From Acinetobacter rongchengensis (GTDB lineage: Bacteria > Pseudomonadota > Gammaproteobacteria > Pseudomonadales > Moraxellaceae): DNA of 64,000 bases. The notes below the pieces were generated by a model. The model was not told the DNA's origin and ran no database searches. It saw nothing but the letters and a program-made list of their open reading frames with translations. Where the stretch lies: positions 34,640 through 98,639 of the forward strand of contig NZ_RAXT01000009.1 of assembly GCF_003611475.1 (NCBI RefSeq). Direction: 5' to 3'. Positions 1-7,907 of this stretch are shown here, piece after piece; position 1 is the first letter of the stretch, and each line of letters opens with the position of its first letter. The position numbers and the translations under genes are program-made.

Positions 1-122
1 AAGCGTTAGAACTGACAAAAATGTATATCAGTGGTGGAAAAAGAGGGCTCGATGTCGGGCTACATCCAAATGATTTGGCGAAGGTGTTAGGCGCAGTTTT
101 TGCTGATATTGTCGATGATTAA
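1..122 (+). CDS. YbaK/EbsC-family aminoacyl-tRNA deacylase, C-terminal fragment
   Basis: The window opens inside a gene. The frame starting at base 3 reads without interruption to TAA at 120-122 and ends [20 protein letters not shown] followed by [13 protein letters not shown]. This is the typical C-terminal strand-loop of the YbaK/EbsC/ProX editing domain, where a SGGKRG-like loop lines the active site. Members hydrolyse mischarged tRNA such as Cys-tRNA(Pro). Only about 39 residues are visible, so the exact substrate class cannot be decided. The gene is complete at its 3' end and is followed by a long non-coding gap before the siderophore operon, so it is probably unrelated to it. Confidence 0.72.
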   Translation, partial: ALELTKMYISGGKRGLDVGLHPNDLAKVLGAVFADIVDD

Positions 123-338
123 TTGCATGAGCTTTTCTGGTTAAAAATATATAAGTTATTCATTTATAAAGTTTAATACCCAGAACTTATTTCAAATTAA
201 TATTTGCTTAATTAAATGAAAAGTTAAATTGAGTAGGTTTGGCATCATTTTGCATATCAATAAAAATAAAATTTTTTAATTCAATGTCTTAAATGTACTT
301 TAAAAACCTTTTTTTAGATTACTATTGAATTATTAAAT

Positions 339-357
339 GATAATAATTATTATTATC
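339..357 (+). promoter_or_regulatory. Fur box upstream of the siderophore operon
   Basis: The 19-base site GATAATAATTATTATTATC is close to the classic Fur consensus GATAATGATAATCATTATC, with GATAAT and ATTATC ends and an AT-only centre. It overlaps the expected -35 region of the promoter whose -10 is at 373-378, so iron-loaded Fur would block RNA polymerase. The position, directly ahead of acbA, fits iron repression of the whole acb-act locus. Confidence 0.85.
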
Positions 358-372
358 AATATTCTTAGATTT

Positions 373-378
373 TATAAT
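373..378 (+). promoter_or_regulatory. -10 element of the siderophore operon promoter
   Basis: A perfect TATAAT stands at 373-378. With a 17-base spacer the -35 would be TTATTA at 350-355, inside the Fur box. The weak -35 is the least certain part. Transcription would start near 385, leaving a leader of about 110 bases. Confidence 0.55.
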
Positions 379-494
379 CTTCGATCAAGAAACATAAATA
401 AATTTAAAGCGACTGCCCAAGGGTTTGAATTTAATCAATTTATAACTTTGATGGAACAGGCTTATTTTACTCTTTTGTGAAGAGGACTCGTAAG

Positions 495-2279
495 ATGCAA
501 CAACTAGCCAATCGGTTGGCGATGCAACATTTCATAAATGCTTACACGCAGGAAACTGGCAAAGGTTATCTGCTTCAGGATGAGCAACAAAGTTCTCAAC
601 AACATGCGTTTAGCCAAGGTTTGACGCTGTTATCCATTCCGATCTACGCAATTCAAGCGCAATGCTATTTCCCTTTATCCTATGTCAGTCGAGTAGGGCG
701 TCACCGTTTAGCAGATCTCCCGCAGGTGATTATTCACGGACAAATCAAGACTTTAAGCCCTATTACAGTTATAGGTCTCCTGCTTGAAGAACTGGTTCTT
801 GATTCTTCGATTCCATTAGATGCTGCTTCCTTGCTTGAAAAATGGATTCAAAGTCGGGATGCATTACAACAATTTTTAGTACAACGTGAAGATGATTTTG
901 ATGATCTCGTTAAAGTTGGTCAGAGTTTTATTGAAACTGAACAAGCTTTGATACTGGGGCATAGCATGCATCCTGCGCCAAAAAGCAGAGCAGGTTTTGT
1001 ACATGAAGATTGGTTAAAATTTTCACCTGAACATAAAGGCAAGACACAACTGCATTATTGGTTGGTTCATCAAGACTATATTTCTGAATGTAGCGCCACT
1101 GATGAAAGTATTTCAACTCAACTCAAAGCTGCTTTACAGTGGTATTTATCTGAACATGATCTCAATTTACTCAAAACTCATACTGAATATAAATTACTGC
1201 CTTTACATCCTTGGCAAGCACGATATTTACAAAGTAAGTCGTGGTTTGAGCGTTTAAAACAAATAGGGCAATTGATTGATTTAGGTTTGCGTGGCTGGCA
1301 ATTTTCGCCAACGACTTCGATTCGAACACTTGCCAGTTTTAATGCACCTTGGATGGTGAAACCGTCACTTTCAGTGATGATCACCAATTCTATTCGCGTC
1401 AATTTAGCCAAAGAGTGTCACCGTGGTGAACTGACGCATCGTTTATGGCACAGTGAATTGGGTCAAAATATTTTAAAGCAATGCCCAAGTTTGAAAGCGG
1501 TGAATGATCCCGCTTGGATTGCATTAAAAATTGATGATGACATGGTCAATGAAAGTATCTGTATTTTCAGAGATCAGCCATTCCATCCGCAGCAACAAGT
1601 CACTTGTATTGCTTCTTTATGTCAGGATCATCCGAGCAAATCTCTAAATCGCTTTAATGCTTTATTTGCAAAAATCGCCAAGACAAACTCTGAAACTGAT
1701 TTTTCAGACATCGCTTTGGATTGGTTTAATCGTTTCCTTGAAGTTAGTTTGCAACCTTTGATGTATGTCTACCATCGTTATGGTATGGCTTTTGAATCTC
1801 ATCAACAGAATGTACTGTTGGAATTAGAGAATCATTTTCCAAAAACCTTGTGGCTACGTGATAACCAAGGTTTCTATTACATTGAAGAATTTGCCACGGA
1901 AATTCTGCAAGCCTTACCTGAGCTGAAAGAAAAGGCTTTTGCTGTAGGTCCAAAAGATTTTGTGGATGAACGTTTTAGTTATTATTTCTTTGGAAATACC
2001 TTGTTTGGCATGATCAATGCGATTGGTGCAACAGGCTATATCACTGAAGATGAATTGCTTGAACATTCAAAAACTTTCTTACAAGTACAATTACAGCAAT
2101 ATCCTGATAGCACATTATTGCAGGGCTTATTGTTCAATCCAACTTTACCTTATAAGGGTAATTTACTGACTCGTTTACATGAGTTAGATGAACTGATCGC
2201 ACCCGTCGAAAATCAATCGGTTTATGTACAACTGCCGAATCCACTGCGTATTTCACAGAAGGATGTCAGTTATGCTTGA
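495..2279 (+). CDS. acbA: IucA/IucC-family NIS siderophore synthetase (AcbA-like)
   Basis: An NRPS-independent siderophore synthetase of about 594 residues. Such enzymes adenylate a citrate carboxylate and condense it with an amine or hydroxamate in the cytosol. Family motifs are visible: GHSMHPAPKSRAGF near residue 155 (ATP binding), LPLHPWQ near 234, SIRTLASF near 274 and YHRYGMAFESHQQN near 425. I chose ATG 495 because AGAGGA lies 8 bases upstream; an in-frame GTG at 477 would add six residues but has no ribosome site. It is the first gene after the Fur box, and its end overlaps the next gene by 8 bases. Gene order matches the acinetoferrin locus of A. haemolyticus, so the acb name is by synteny. 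Its precise step (first or second condensation) is not resolved. Confidence 0.85.
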   Translation: MQQLANRLAMQHFINAYTQETGKGYLLQDEQQSSQQHAFSQGLTLLSIPIYAIQAQCYFPLSYVSRVGRHRLADLPQVIIHGQIKTLSPITVIGLLLEELVLDSSIPLDAASLLEKWIQSRDALQQFLVQREDDFDDLVKVGQSFIETEQALILGHSMHPAPKSRAGFVHEDWLKFSPEHKGKTQLHYWLVHQDYISECSATDESISTQLKAALQWYLSEHDLNLLKTHTEYKLLPLHPWQARYLQSKSWFERLKQIGQLIDLGLRGWQFSPTTSIRTLASFNAPWMVKPSLSVMITNSIRVNLAKECHRGELTHRLWHSELGQNILKQCPSLKAVNDPAWIALKIDDDMVNESICIFRDQPFHPQQQVTCIASLCQDHPSKSLNRFNALFAKIAKTNSETDFSDIALDWFNRFLEVSLQPLMYVYHRYGMAFESHQQNVLLELENHFPKTLWLRDNQGFYYIEEFATEILQALPELKEKAFAVGPKDFVDERFSYYFFGNTLFGMINAIGATGYITEDELLEHSKTFLQVQLQQYPDSTLLQGLLFNPTLPYKGNLLTRLHELDELIAPVENQSVYVQLPNPLRISQKDVSYA

Positions 2280-3780
2280 TTTTATTGGCATTGGTCTAGG
2301 ACCATTTAATTTAAGCCTTGCCAGTCTGCTACACAATAAAACTGCATTGAACTATGCATTTTTCGAGCAAAAAGCGCAATTCGATTGGCATGCAGGAATG
2401 CAATTACCGAATACGGTATTACAAGTACCCTTTATGGCGGATTTGGTGTCGATGGTTGATCCAACCAGTCCATTCAGTTTTCTGAATTATCTGCGTCATC
2501 AGCAACGTTTATATAAATTTTACTTCTTAGAGCAACCCCATATTCCACGTTGTGAATATAACCATTATTGCCAATGGGTTGCAGAACAGCTCGACTGCAT
2601 CGAATATCAATCTCGTGTTTTGATGATTGAACCTCAAAGTGTTGGTTTTAAAGTACATGTGGAATCACAAGGGATTCAGCAAAGTTATTTATGCCGTCAT
2701 TTGCTGATTGGAAGCGGTAATGTGCCTTATTTGCCTGAATGTTTAGCAAAAGTTCAGCAACAGCTACCACAAAAATGTCTGCATTCAGCGCAATATATGA
2801 CCCATGCTGATACTGATTTACACGGCGATGTGGTGGTGATTGGTTCAGGGCAGTCGGCTGCTGAAATCTTTATTGATCTGTTTGATGAACAACAGAATAC
2901 GGCAAATCATTTATTCGATTTACATTGGTTTACCCGTTCTCAAGGTTTTTTCCCGATGGAATATGCACCTTTGGGATTGGAACACTTTAGTCCTGACTAT
3001 GCACAGCATTTTTATGATTTGCCTGCCGAGAAAAAACAACAGCAATTGCAGCAGCAAGCTTTGTTGTACAAGGGAATCAGTGCAAAAACCATCCGTGAAA
3101 TCTATCAAAAACTTTATCATCGCAGTATCGCAGGGCAAAGCCTGCAAACACATTTGCATAGCCAATGTGATTTACAAAATGCCGAAATATTGGATACGCA
3201 AAAGATCCGATTACATTTTCAGCATCGTGCCACGGCGCAAAGCTTCCATCTCGATTGTGATTTTTTAGTAGCAGCAACAGGTTATTTTACACCTGACTTT
3301 GGTTTTATGCAGTTGCTGAAACCTTATATTGAATTTGATCATAAACAACGTTGGCAAATTACCGAGGACTATCGGGTTGTACATCATTTGAATGGTCATA
3401 TTTTTGTTCAAAATCAAGAAATGCATAGTCACGGGGTCGGTACGCCTGATTTAGGGCTTGGTGCTTATCGTGCAGCGACGATTATCAATCAATTGGCTGA
3501 GCGTCAGATTTATGATCTTGGACAACAGGCACAGACTTTCCAAAATTTTAACCTCACTCAAAACCCTAAAATCTGTTTGGCTAATCACGATACAGATTCA
3601 GAACAATGTTCTTGTAAACAGAAGATAAGTAAAAATCTTTCTACTTTGAAGCATGCAGATATTAAAAACACACAACAGAACACTGGAACAGCGCATTCAA
3701 CAACACATTCAACCAGTCGTGGTGCAAGTATTCGTACACAAACGGTCACTGTGCATCCAACTTATGAGAAATTGATATGA
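2272..3780 (+). CDS. acbB: FAD-dependent amine N-hydroxylase (AcbB-like monooxygenase)
   Basis: A flavin N-monooxygenase of the lysine/ornithine hydroxylase family (IucD, RhbE, PvdA). It should hydroxylate the primary amine, probably of 1,3-diaminopropane, that becomes the hydroxamate. Visible motifs are GIGLGPFNL at residues 6-14 (FAD), GSGQSAAE near 190-198 (NADPH) and ATGYF near 335. Start 2272 is preferred because GAAGGA lies just upstream and the protein then begins MLDFIGIGLGP. A longer in-frame start near 2224 has no family support. It overlaps acbA by 8 bases and acbC by 4, so translation is probably coupled. The last 60 or so residues, from about 440, are a Cys/Thr/Ser/His-rich low-complexity tail (EQCSCKQK, TAHSTTHSTS) beyond the catalytic fold. 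Confidence 0.86.
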   Translation: MLDFIGIGLGPFNLSLASLLHNKTALNYAFFEQKAQFDWHAGMQLPNTVLQVPFMADLVSMVDPTSPFSFLNYLRHQQRLYKFYFLEQPHIPRCEYNHYCQWVAEQLDCIEYQSRVLMIEPQSVGFKVHVESQGIQQSYLCRHLLIGSGNVPYLPECLAKVQQQLPQKCLHSAQYMTHADTDLHGDVVVIGSGQSAAEIFIDLFDEQQNTANHLFDLHWFTRSQGFFPMEYAPLGLEHFSPDYAQHFYDLPAEKKQQQLQQQALLYKGISAKTIREIYQKLYHRSIAGQSLQTHLHSQCDLQNAEILDTQKIRLHFQHRATAQSFHLDCDFLVAATGYFTPDFGFMQLLKPYIEFDHKQRWQITEDYRVVHHLNGHIFVQNQEMHSHGVGTPDLGLGAYRAATIINQLAERQIYDLGQQAQTFQNFNLTQNPKICLANHDTDSEQCSCKQKISKNLSTLKHADIKNTQQNTGTAHSTTHSTSRGASIRTQTVTVHPTYEKLI

Positions 3781-5594
3781 ACTTTGCAACTCTGAAAATT
3801 AATCAGCAGCAATGGCGTGCCGCTGGGCAACGTCTGATTGAAATGGCGATAGCAGAGTTTCTCTATGAAGAAATTATTCAAGTGAAAGCCTTATCAACAG
3901 GACATTATCGGCTCGATCTTGGCAATCGTCATTACGAATTTCAAGGTCATCAATATCGACTTGGGCATTGGAATATTCAGGAAGGTTCGGTACGTGATGT
4001 AAGCAATGGTCAGCAGAGTGATCAGCCCACATGGAATTTACATGAGTTTATTGTGGCGATGTCAGACAGCACTGATGTTAAGCCATTTACCAAAGCATAT
4101 TTAATTAAAGAAATGAATAATACTTGGCTAGCAGAAGCGCATTTATTTAATGAAACGCGTTTGCCAAGTACGGCGGTATTGACTGAATCGCATTATAAAG
4201 TTGAAGGCATGTTACGTGGTCACCCTTGGCTGATCATGAGTAAGGGACGTATGGGCTTTGGTTATGATGACTATTTAAGCGCTGCACCTGAACTCTCACC
4301 TGAAGTCAAAGTATTGTGGTTAGCGGTACATCGAGATTTAGCGGAATATCGCAGCACTGAACAATGGGATGCTTGTGCTTTGTATCAGTATGAGTTTGAT
4401 GCAAATGAACTTGAACAATTCATTTATGTTCTAAAAGAAAAAAATCTCGACCCTCAAAATTACTTTTTGATTCCTGTGTATGCTTGGCAATGGCATCAAT
4501 GGCTGGTTGCAACCTATGCCAACGAAATTGTCGATCAAAAAATCATTGAGCTAAACATTAGCCAAGACAGCTATGTACCGATGCAGTCTATTCGTACATT
4601 GTGCAATACATCCAATACACAACGTCATTACATTAAACTACCTGTCAGTATTTTTAACACCGCTGTTTATCGTGGATTGCCTTCAAAACGTAATCTTGCA
4701 GCGCCTGCAGTCACTACGTGGTTAAAACAAATTCATCAGCAAGATCAAGACTTACAAAAAACTGGTGTGATTTTCTTGGGTGAAGTGGCGACATTGACCA
4801 TTCATCAACCGTGTTTTGACCAAATTGATGGTGCGCCTTATCAATTTAAAGAACTCTTTGGGTGCTTGTGGCGTGAAAGTGTTGATCGCTATGTAGCTCC
4901 ATCACAGCAAGTACTCTCTCAAGCTGCATTATTGCACCGAGATATTTCAGGTCAATCTATCCTCAATGTACTGATTCAAGCATCAGGTTTAAGTCCTTTG
5001 ACGTGGTTAGCGCAATTTGCCCAAATCTGTCTCAGTCCGTTATTACTCTGTTTGTATCGTTACGGTTTGGCATTCTCACCACATGGCGAAAACACCATGT
5101 TGGTGCATGAAAATGGTGTACCAAAAGCATTGGTCTTAAAAGACTTTATTGATGACATCAATTTGGTGGATGAAGATTTCCCTGAGTTGGCGCAATTGCC
5201 TTCTGAAGCTGATTTGTTATTACGTCATGAAGCCACAGACTTAAGTCATTTCATTTTCACAGGTCTATTCATGGTGCATTACCGCTATATCTGTAATGTG
5301 TTCTTACAAGATTATCCTGAATATTCAGAACTCGATTTCTGGAAAACCATTTCCAACGCTATTGTTGCGTTTAACCAACAGCATCCTGAATTGGCTGAAC
5401 GTGCTGAAAAATTTGCCATGTTACGACCAAGGTACACCAAGATTTGTTTGAACCGTGTGCGTCTATTTACCACAAGTTATAACGATGAAGCAGAACGTCC
5501 TGTTCCTGTTTTCCTCGATCCAATTGCAAATCCTGTCAGCCCCGTGACATTGGCGGAATGGGCAACTCAACAAGCTAAATCCAAAGCGAGCTAA
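3777..5594 (+). CDS. acbC: IucC-like NIS siderophore synthetase (AcbC-like)
   Basis: The second NIS synthetase of the operon, 605 residues. Motifs include RGHPWLIMSKGRMGFGYDD near residue 147, YAWQWHQW near 234 in place of the more usual HPWQ, SIRTLCN, and YRYGLAFSPHGENTM near 427. Two synthetases are expected for a citrate siderophore with two identical arms: one adds the first hydroxamate arm to citrate and the other adds the second. The start ATG overlaps the TGA of acbB (ATGA), which also fixes the start. It is followed after 41 bases by the acyltransferase. Assignment to the family is firm. Which condensation it performs is inference. Confidence 0.86.
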   Translation: MNFATLKINQQQWRAAGQRLIEMAIAEFLYEEIIQVKALSTGHYRLDLGNRHYEFQGHQYRLGHWNIQEGSVRDVSNGQQSDQPTWNLHEFIVAMSDSTDVKPFTKAYLIKEMNNTWLAEAHLFNETRLPSTAVLTESHYKVEGMLRGHPWLIMSKGRMGFGYDDYLSAAPELSPEVKVLWLAVHRDLAEYRSTEQWDACALYQYEFDANELEQFIYVLKEKNLDPQNYFLIPVYAWQWHQWLVATYANEIVDQKIIELNISQDSYVPMQSIRTLCNTSNTQRHYIKLPVSIFNTAVYRGLPSKRNLAAPAVTTWLKQIHQQDQDLQKTGVIFLGEVATLTIHQPCFDQIDGAPYQFKELFGCLWRESVDRYVAPSQQVLSQAALLHRDISGQSILNVLIQASGLSPLTWLAQFAQICLSPLLLCLYRYGLAFSPHGENTMLVHENGVPKALVLKDFIDDINLVDEDFPELAQLPSEADLLLRHEATDLSHFIFTGLFMVHYRYICNVFLQDYPEYSELDFWKTISNAIVAFNQQHPELAERAEKFAMLRPRYTKICLNRVRLFTTSYNDEAERPVPVFLDPIANPVSPVTLAEWATQQAKSKAS

Positions 5595-5635
5595 GTTCTT
5601 TTAATTAATAAATTTTTAAATCATACAGGTCTGAT

Positions 5636-6283
5636 ATGAACACAATCTCTCAGCAACTCCCTGATTACTATGAATACCATGAGAATGGGACGCAATATTA
5701 TTTAAGACAAGTGCAATATCCACAAGATATTCCGTTATTACATCAGTGGATGCATGAACCACATGTCATTCCACAATGGCAATTGAATAAATCTGAACTT
5801 GAGTTACAGGTTTACTTTGACAAGATGCTTGCAGATGACCATCAGCGTTTATTGATTGTTGGAATCGATGGTAAAGATGTGGGTTATACCGAAATCTATG
5901 AAGGTAAACGTGATCGTTTAGGTCGTTATTACCAAGGTGATGATCATGATCTCGGTTGGCATTTGCTGTTTGGTGACAAATCTGTGTTTGGTAAAGGCTT
6001 TTTACGCCCAACTATTCGCTTACTCAGTTTCTATATTTTTGAACATTCTCAAGCCAAAAAAATTGTGGGTGAACCCGACCATACGGTTAAGCCTTATGCG
6101 GCAGTGGTCGAAGAGATGTGCTACGAAAGCCAGCGTTTAATTCCAATGGCTGAAAAAACCGCCATGTTGTACTACTGCTTTAGAGACACTTTTTATCACA
6201 AGTTTGGTCAATCTCTCTTAGCTTCACAGCAATTACAACAACAGCTCGCAGATCAGCCAGCCAAAGTCCTGAGTGTTACATGA
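5636..6283 (+). CDS. acbD: Siderophore N-acyltransferase, IucB/RhbD-like GNAT (AcbD-like)
   Basis: A 215-residue GNAT-type acyltransferase resembling IucB and RhbD. It should acylate the N-hydroxylated diamine before condensation with citrate; in acinetoferrin the acyl group is an octenoyl chain. The central part shows DDHDLGWHLLFGDKSVFGKG, a typical strand-loop and acyl-CoA binding turn of this subfamily, followed by VGEPDHTVKPY. It lies 41 bases after acbC, and its TGA overlaps the ATG of the next gene (ATGA). The acyl-chain length it uses cannot be read from sequence. Confidence 0.83.
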   Translation: MNTISQQLPDYYEYHENGTQYYLRQVQYPQDIPLLHQWMHEPHVIPQWQLNKSELELQVYFDKMLADDHQRLLIVGIDGKDVGYTEIYEGKRDRLGRYYQGDDHDLGWHLLFGDKSVFGKGFLRPTIRLLSFYIFEHSQAKKIVGEPDHTVKPYAAVVEEMCYESQRLIPMAEKTAMLYYCFRDTFYHKFGQSLLASQQLQQQLADQPAKVLSVT

Positions 6284-6651
6284 GTTTATTTATCAATGAA
6301 ATGCACATCTTAGACATGCGCTTTGCCGCGCAAGTCTCGGTGGCAGAATTTGAACAATGGTTGGCGCATATTCAACAATATTTCGAGCAAAAAAGAAATT
6401 TTGTGCTGATTATGCAAACTGAGCTGGATACCGAATTTCCTGAAGAATATCGAGCAATTCAAGCGAAATGGTATAAGCAATATAAATCTGATTTTTATCA
6501 ATATTGTTTGGGATTTGCACGTATTGCTCAAGATGAAGCAGATCGGATTCGTTTAGATACGCCAGCACTGCATAAAGCGTGGCATGTGCCTTATTTCGTT
6601 AGCTTGAACCAAGCTGACGCTGTGCAATGGGCTGTGCAGAGGTGGTTATGA
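6280..6651 (+). CDS. actB: Small siderophore-operon protein of unknown function (ActB-like)
   Basis: A 123-residue acidic/aromatic soluble protein (MSLFINEMHILDMRFAAQ at its start) with no signal peptide, membrane segment or motif I recognise. It is clearly a real gene: it overlaps acbD at its start and the importer gene at its end by ATGA junctions, so it is translated as part of the operon. In the acinetoferrin locus the second gene set is ordered actB-C-A-D and this position corresponds to actB. Its operon position between biosynthesis and uptake suggests a helper role, for example in release of iron or assembly, but that is inference. Confidence 0.7.
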   Translation: MSLFINEMHILDMRFAAQVSVAEFEQWLAHIQQYFEQKRNFVLIMQTELDTEFPEEYRAIQAKWYKQYKSDFYQYCLGFARIAQDEADRIRLDTPALHKAWHVPYFVSLNQADAVQWAVQRWL

Positions 6652-7898
6652 ATCAACTATTGAATCGTGACAATCTTTTTCCAATCAAAACAATATCTAC
6701 GCTGAGCCTATCGGTTGTAGTGGTGTTGTACCTTGCTCATGCTTTGCCATTATATTTTTACAATGTGGCTTTACCTACGATTCTACGCCATCAAGGTGTG
6801 GATTTGCGTTGGATTGGGATGTTATCGCTGCTGTATATCCCATGGGCATTTAAGTTTTTTTGGGCACCATTACTTGATCGTTTTTATGTGAAAGCATTGG
6901 GTAAACGTAAAACTTGGCTGTTATTCACTCAGATTGCATTGGTCTTGGGCGTGGTTGCTTTGGCTTTAACCCAATTTGACTATGGATTAACCGTCTTTGT
7001 GATTGTGGGCTTATGGATTTCAACTTTTGCGGCAACCCAAGATATTGCGATTGATGGTTATACCGTCGAAACATTTTCCGAGTCTGAATATCGCCTTGGC
7101 AGTATGGCACAAAGTATTGGGGTTGCTTTGGGCAGTATGGTGGGTGGGGCTGGCACTTTATGGTTGTATCAACTCTATGGTTGGCAAACGGCACTGATTG
7201 CTTTAGCCGCAATGACTGCATTCACCATGTTGGCGATTTTCAAAATTAAAGAAAGACCGAATACAGAAAAAATTGCCAAGCAAGTACCGAGCCTGATCCG
7301 AGCGTTTAAACGTCCTGAAATGTTATGGGCTTTGGCTTTGATTGTCTGTTACCGCGTGGTCGAAGCGCCTGCCATGGCAATGCTCAATCCGATGTTAATT
7401 GATCAAAACTGGTCATTGGCACAAATAGGTGTACTCATGTCTGTGGTCGGGGCGGGTGTCGGTTTATTGGCAGCAGTATCCGCAGCATTTTTATTAAAAA
7501 AATTAGCAGCGACTCAATTATTGATTTGGGCAGGTTGGGCACGAACTTTGATTTATGCCTTACTTGGAACTGCTGTCCTACTGAGTTGGTTTGACCAATG
7601 GCACATGTTACTTGGCATATTTGTCATTGTTATTTTAGCCATCCGTTATGTGGCAATGACGGCTTTATACGCGTACTTCATGCAAACCAGTTCTAAAGAG
7701 CAAGCAGGGACAGATTTTACGATTTTAGTCTGTTTTGAGCTGCTGGTTTATTTCATTGGTGGGGCAATGTCAGGCTTTTTAGCCAAAGCATTTGGCTATG
7801 GAAATTTCTATCTCATTCTTGCTGTGGCATCTGTACTGAGTGTCTTACTTAGTCAATTGTTAATTCACAAATCAAAACAAACGCAACATTTCACCTAG
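6648..7898 (+). CDS. actC: RhtX/FptX-type MFS ferric-siderophore importer (ActC-like)
   Basis: An inner-membrane permease of about 416 residues with twelve predicted hydrophobic segments. The sequence IPWAFKFFWAPLLDRF near residues 65-80 and ATQDIAIDGYTVE near 130 are typical of the RhtX/FptX and AmpG-like group of MFS importers, which bring ferric siderophores across the inner membrane without an ABC transporter. ATG 6648 is preferred: it overlaps the actB stop (ATGA) and has GAGG upstream. An in-frame ATG at 6627 would lie inside actB. It is followed by the outer-membrane receptor, so together they form a two-step uptake route. Confidence 0.83.
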   Translation: MNQLLNRDNLFPIKTISTLSLSVVVVLYLAHALPLYFYNVALPTILRHQGVDLRWIGMLSLLYIPWAFKFFWAPLLDRFYVKALGKRKTWLLFTQIALVLGVVALALTQFDYGLTVFVIVGLWISTFAATQDIAIDGYTVETFSESEYRLGSMAQSIGVALGSMVGGAGTLWLYQLYGWQTALIALAAMTAFTMLAIFKIKERPNTEKIAKQVPSLIRAFKRPEMLWALALIVCYRVVEAPAMAMLNPMLIDQNWSLAQIGVLMSVVGAGVGLLAAVSAAFLLKKLAATQLLIWAGWARTLIYALLGTAVLLSWFDQWHMLLGIFVIVILAIRYVAMTALYAYFMQTSSKEQAGTDFTILVCFELLVYFIGGAMSGFLAKAFGYGNFYLILAVASVLSVLLSQLLIHKSKQTQHFT

Positions 7899-7907
7899 GG
7901 GTAATTT

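Larger units (their letters stand above)
123..494. other. Intergenic control region of the siderophore operon
   Basis: This AT-rich gap of about 370 bases separates the deacylase from the siderophore operon. It holds the Fur box at 339-357, a -10 element at 373-378 and a leader of roughly 110 bases before the first siderophore gene. A short ATG frame at 451 closes after nine codons and is probably not a gene. I see no other structured element in it. Confidence 0.6.

Noticed and set aside
477..494. A GTG start for the first siderophore synthetase
   Set aside because: It lacks a ribosome site, while AGAGGA stands 8 bases before the ATG at 495.
2840..3268. A 142-codon open frame inside the N-hydroxylase gene
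   Set aside because: It is in another frame of a clearly functional flavoprotein gene, has no ribosome site and shows no family character.
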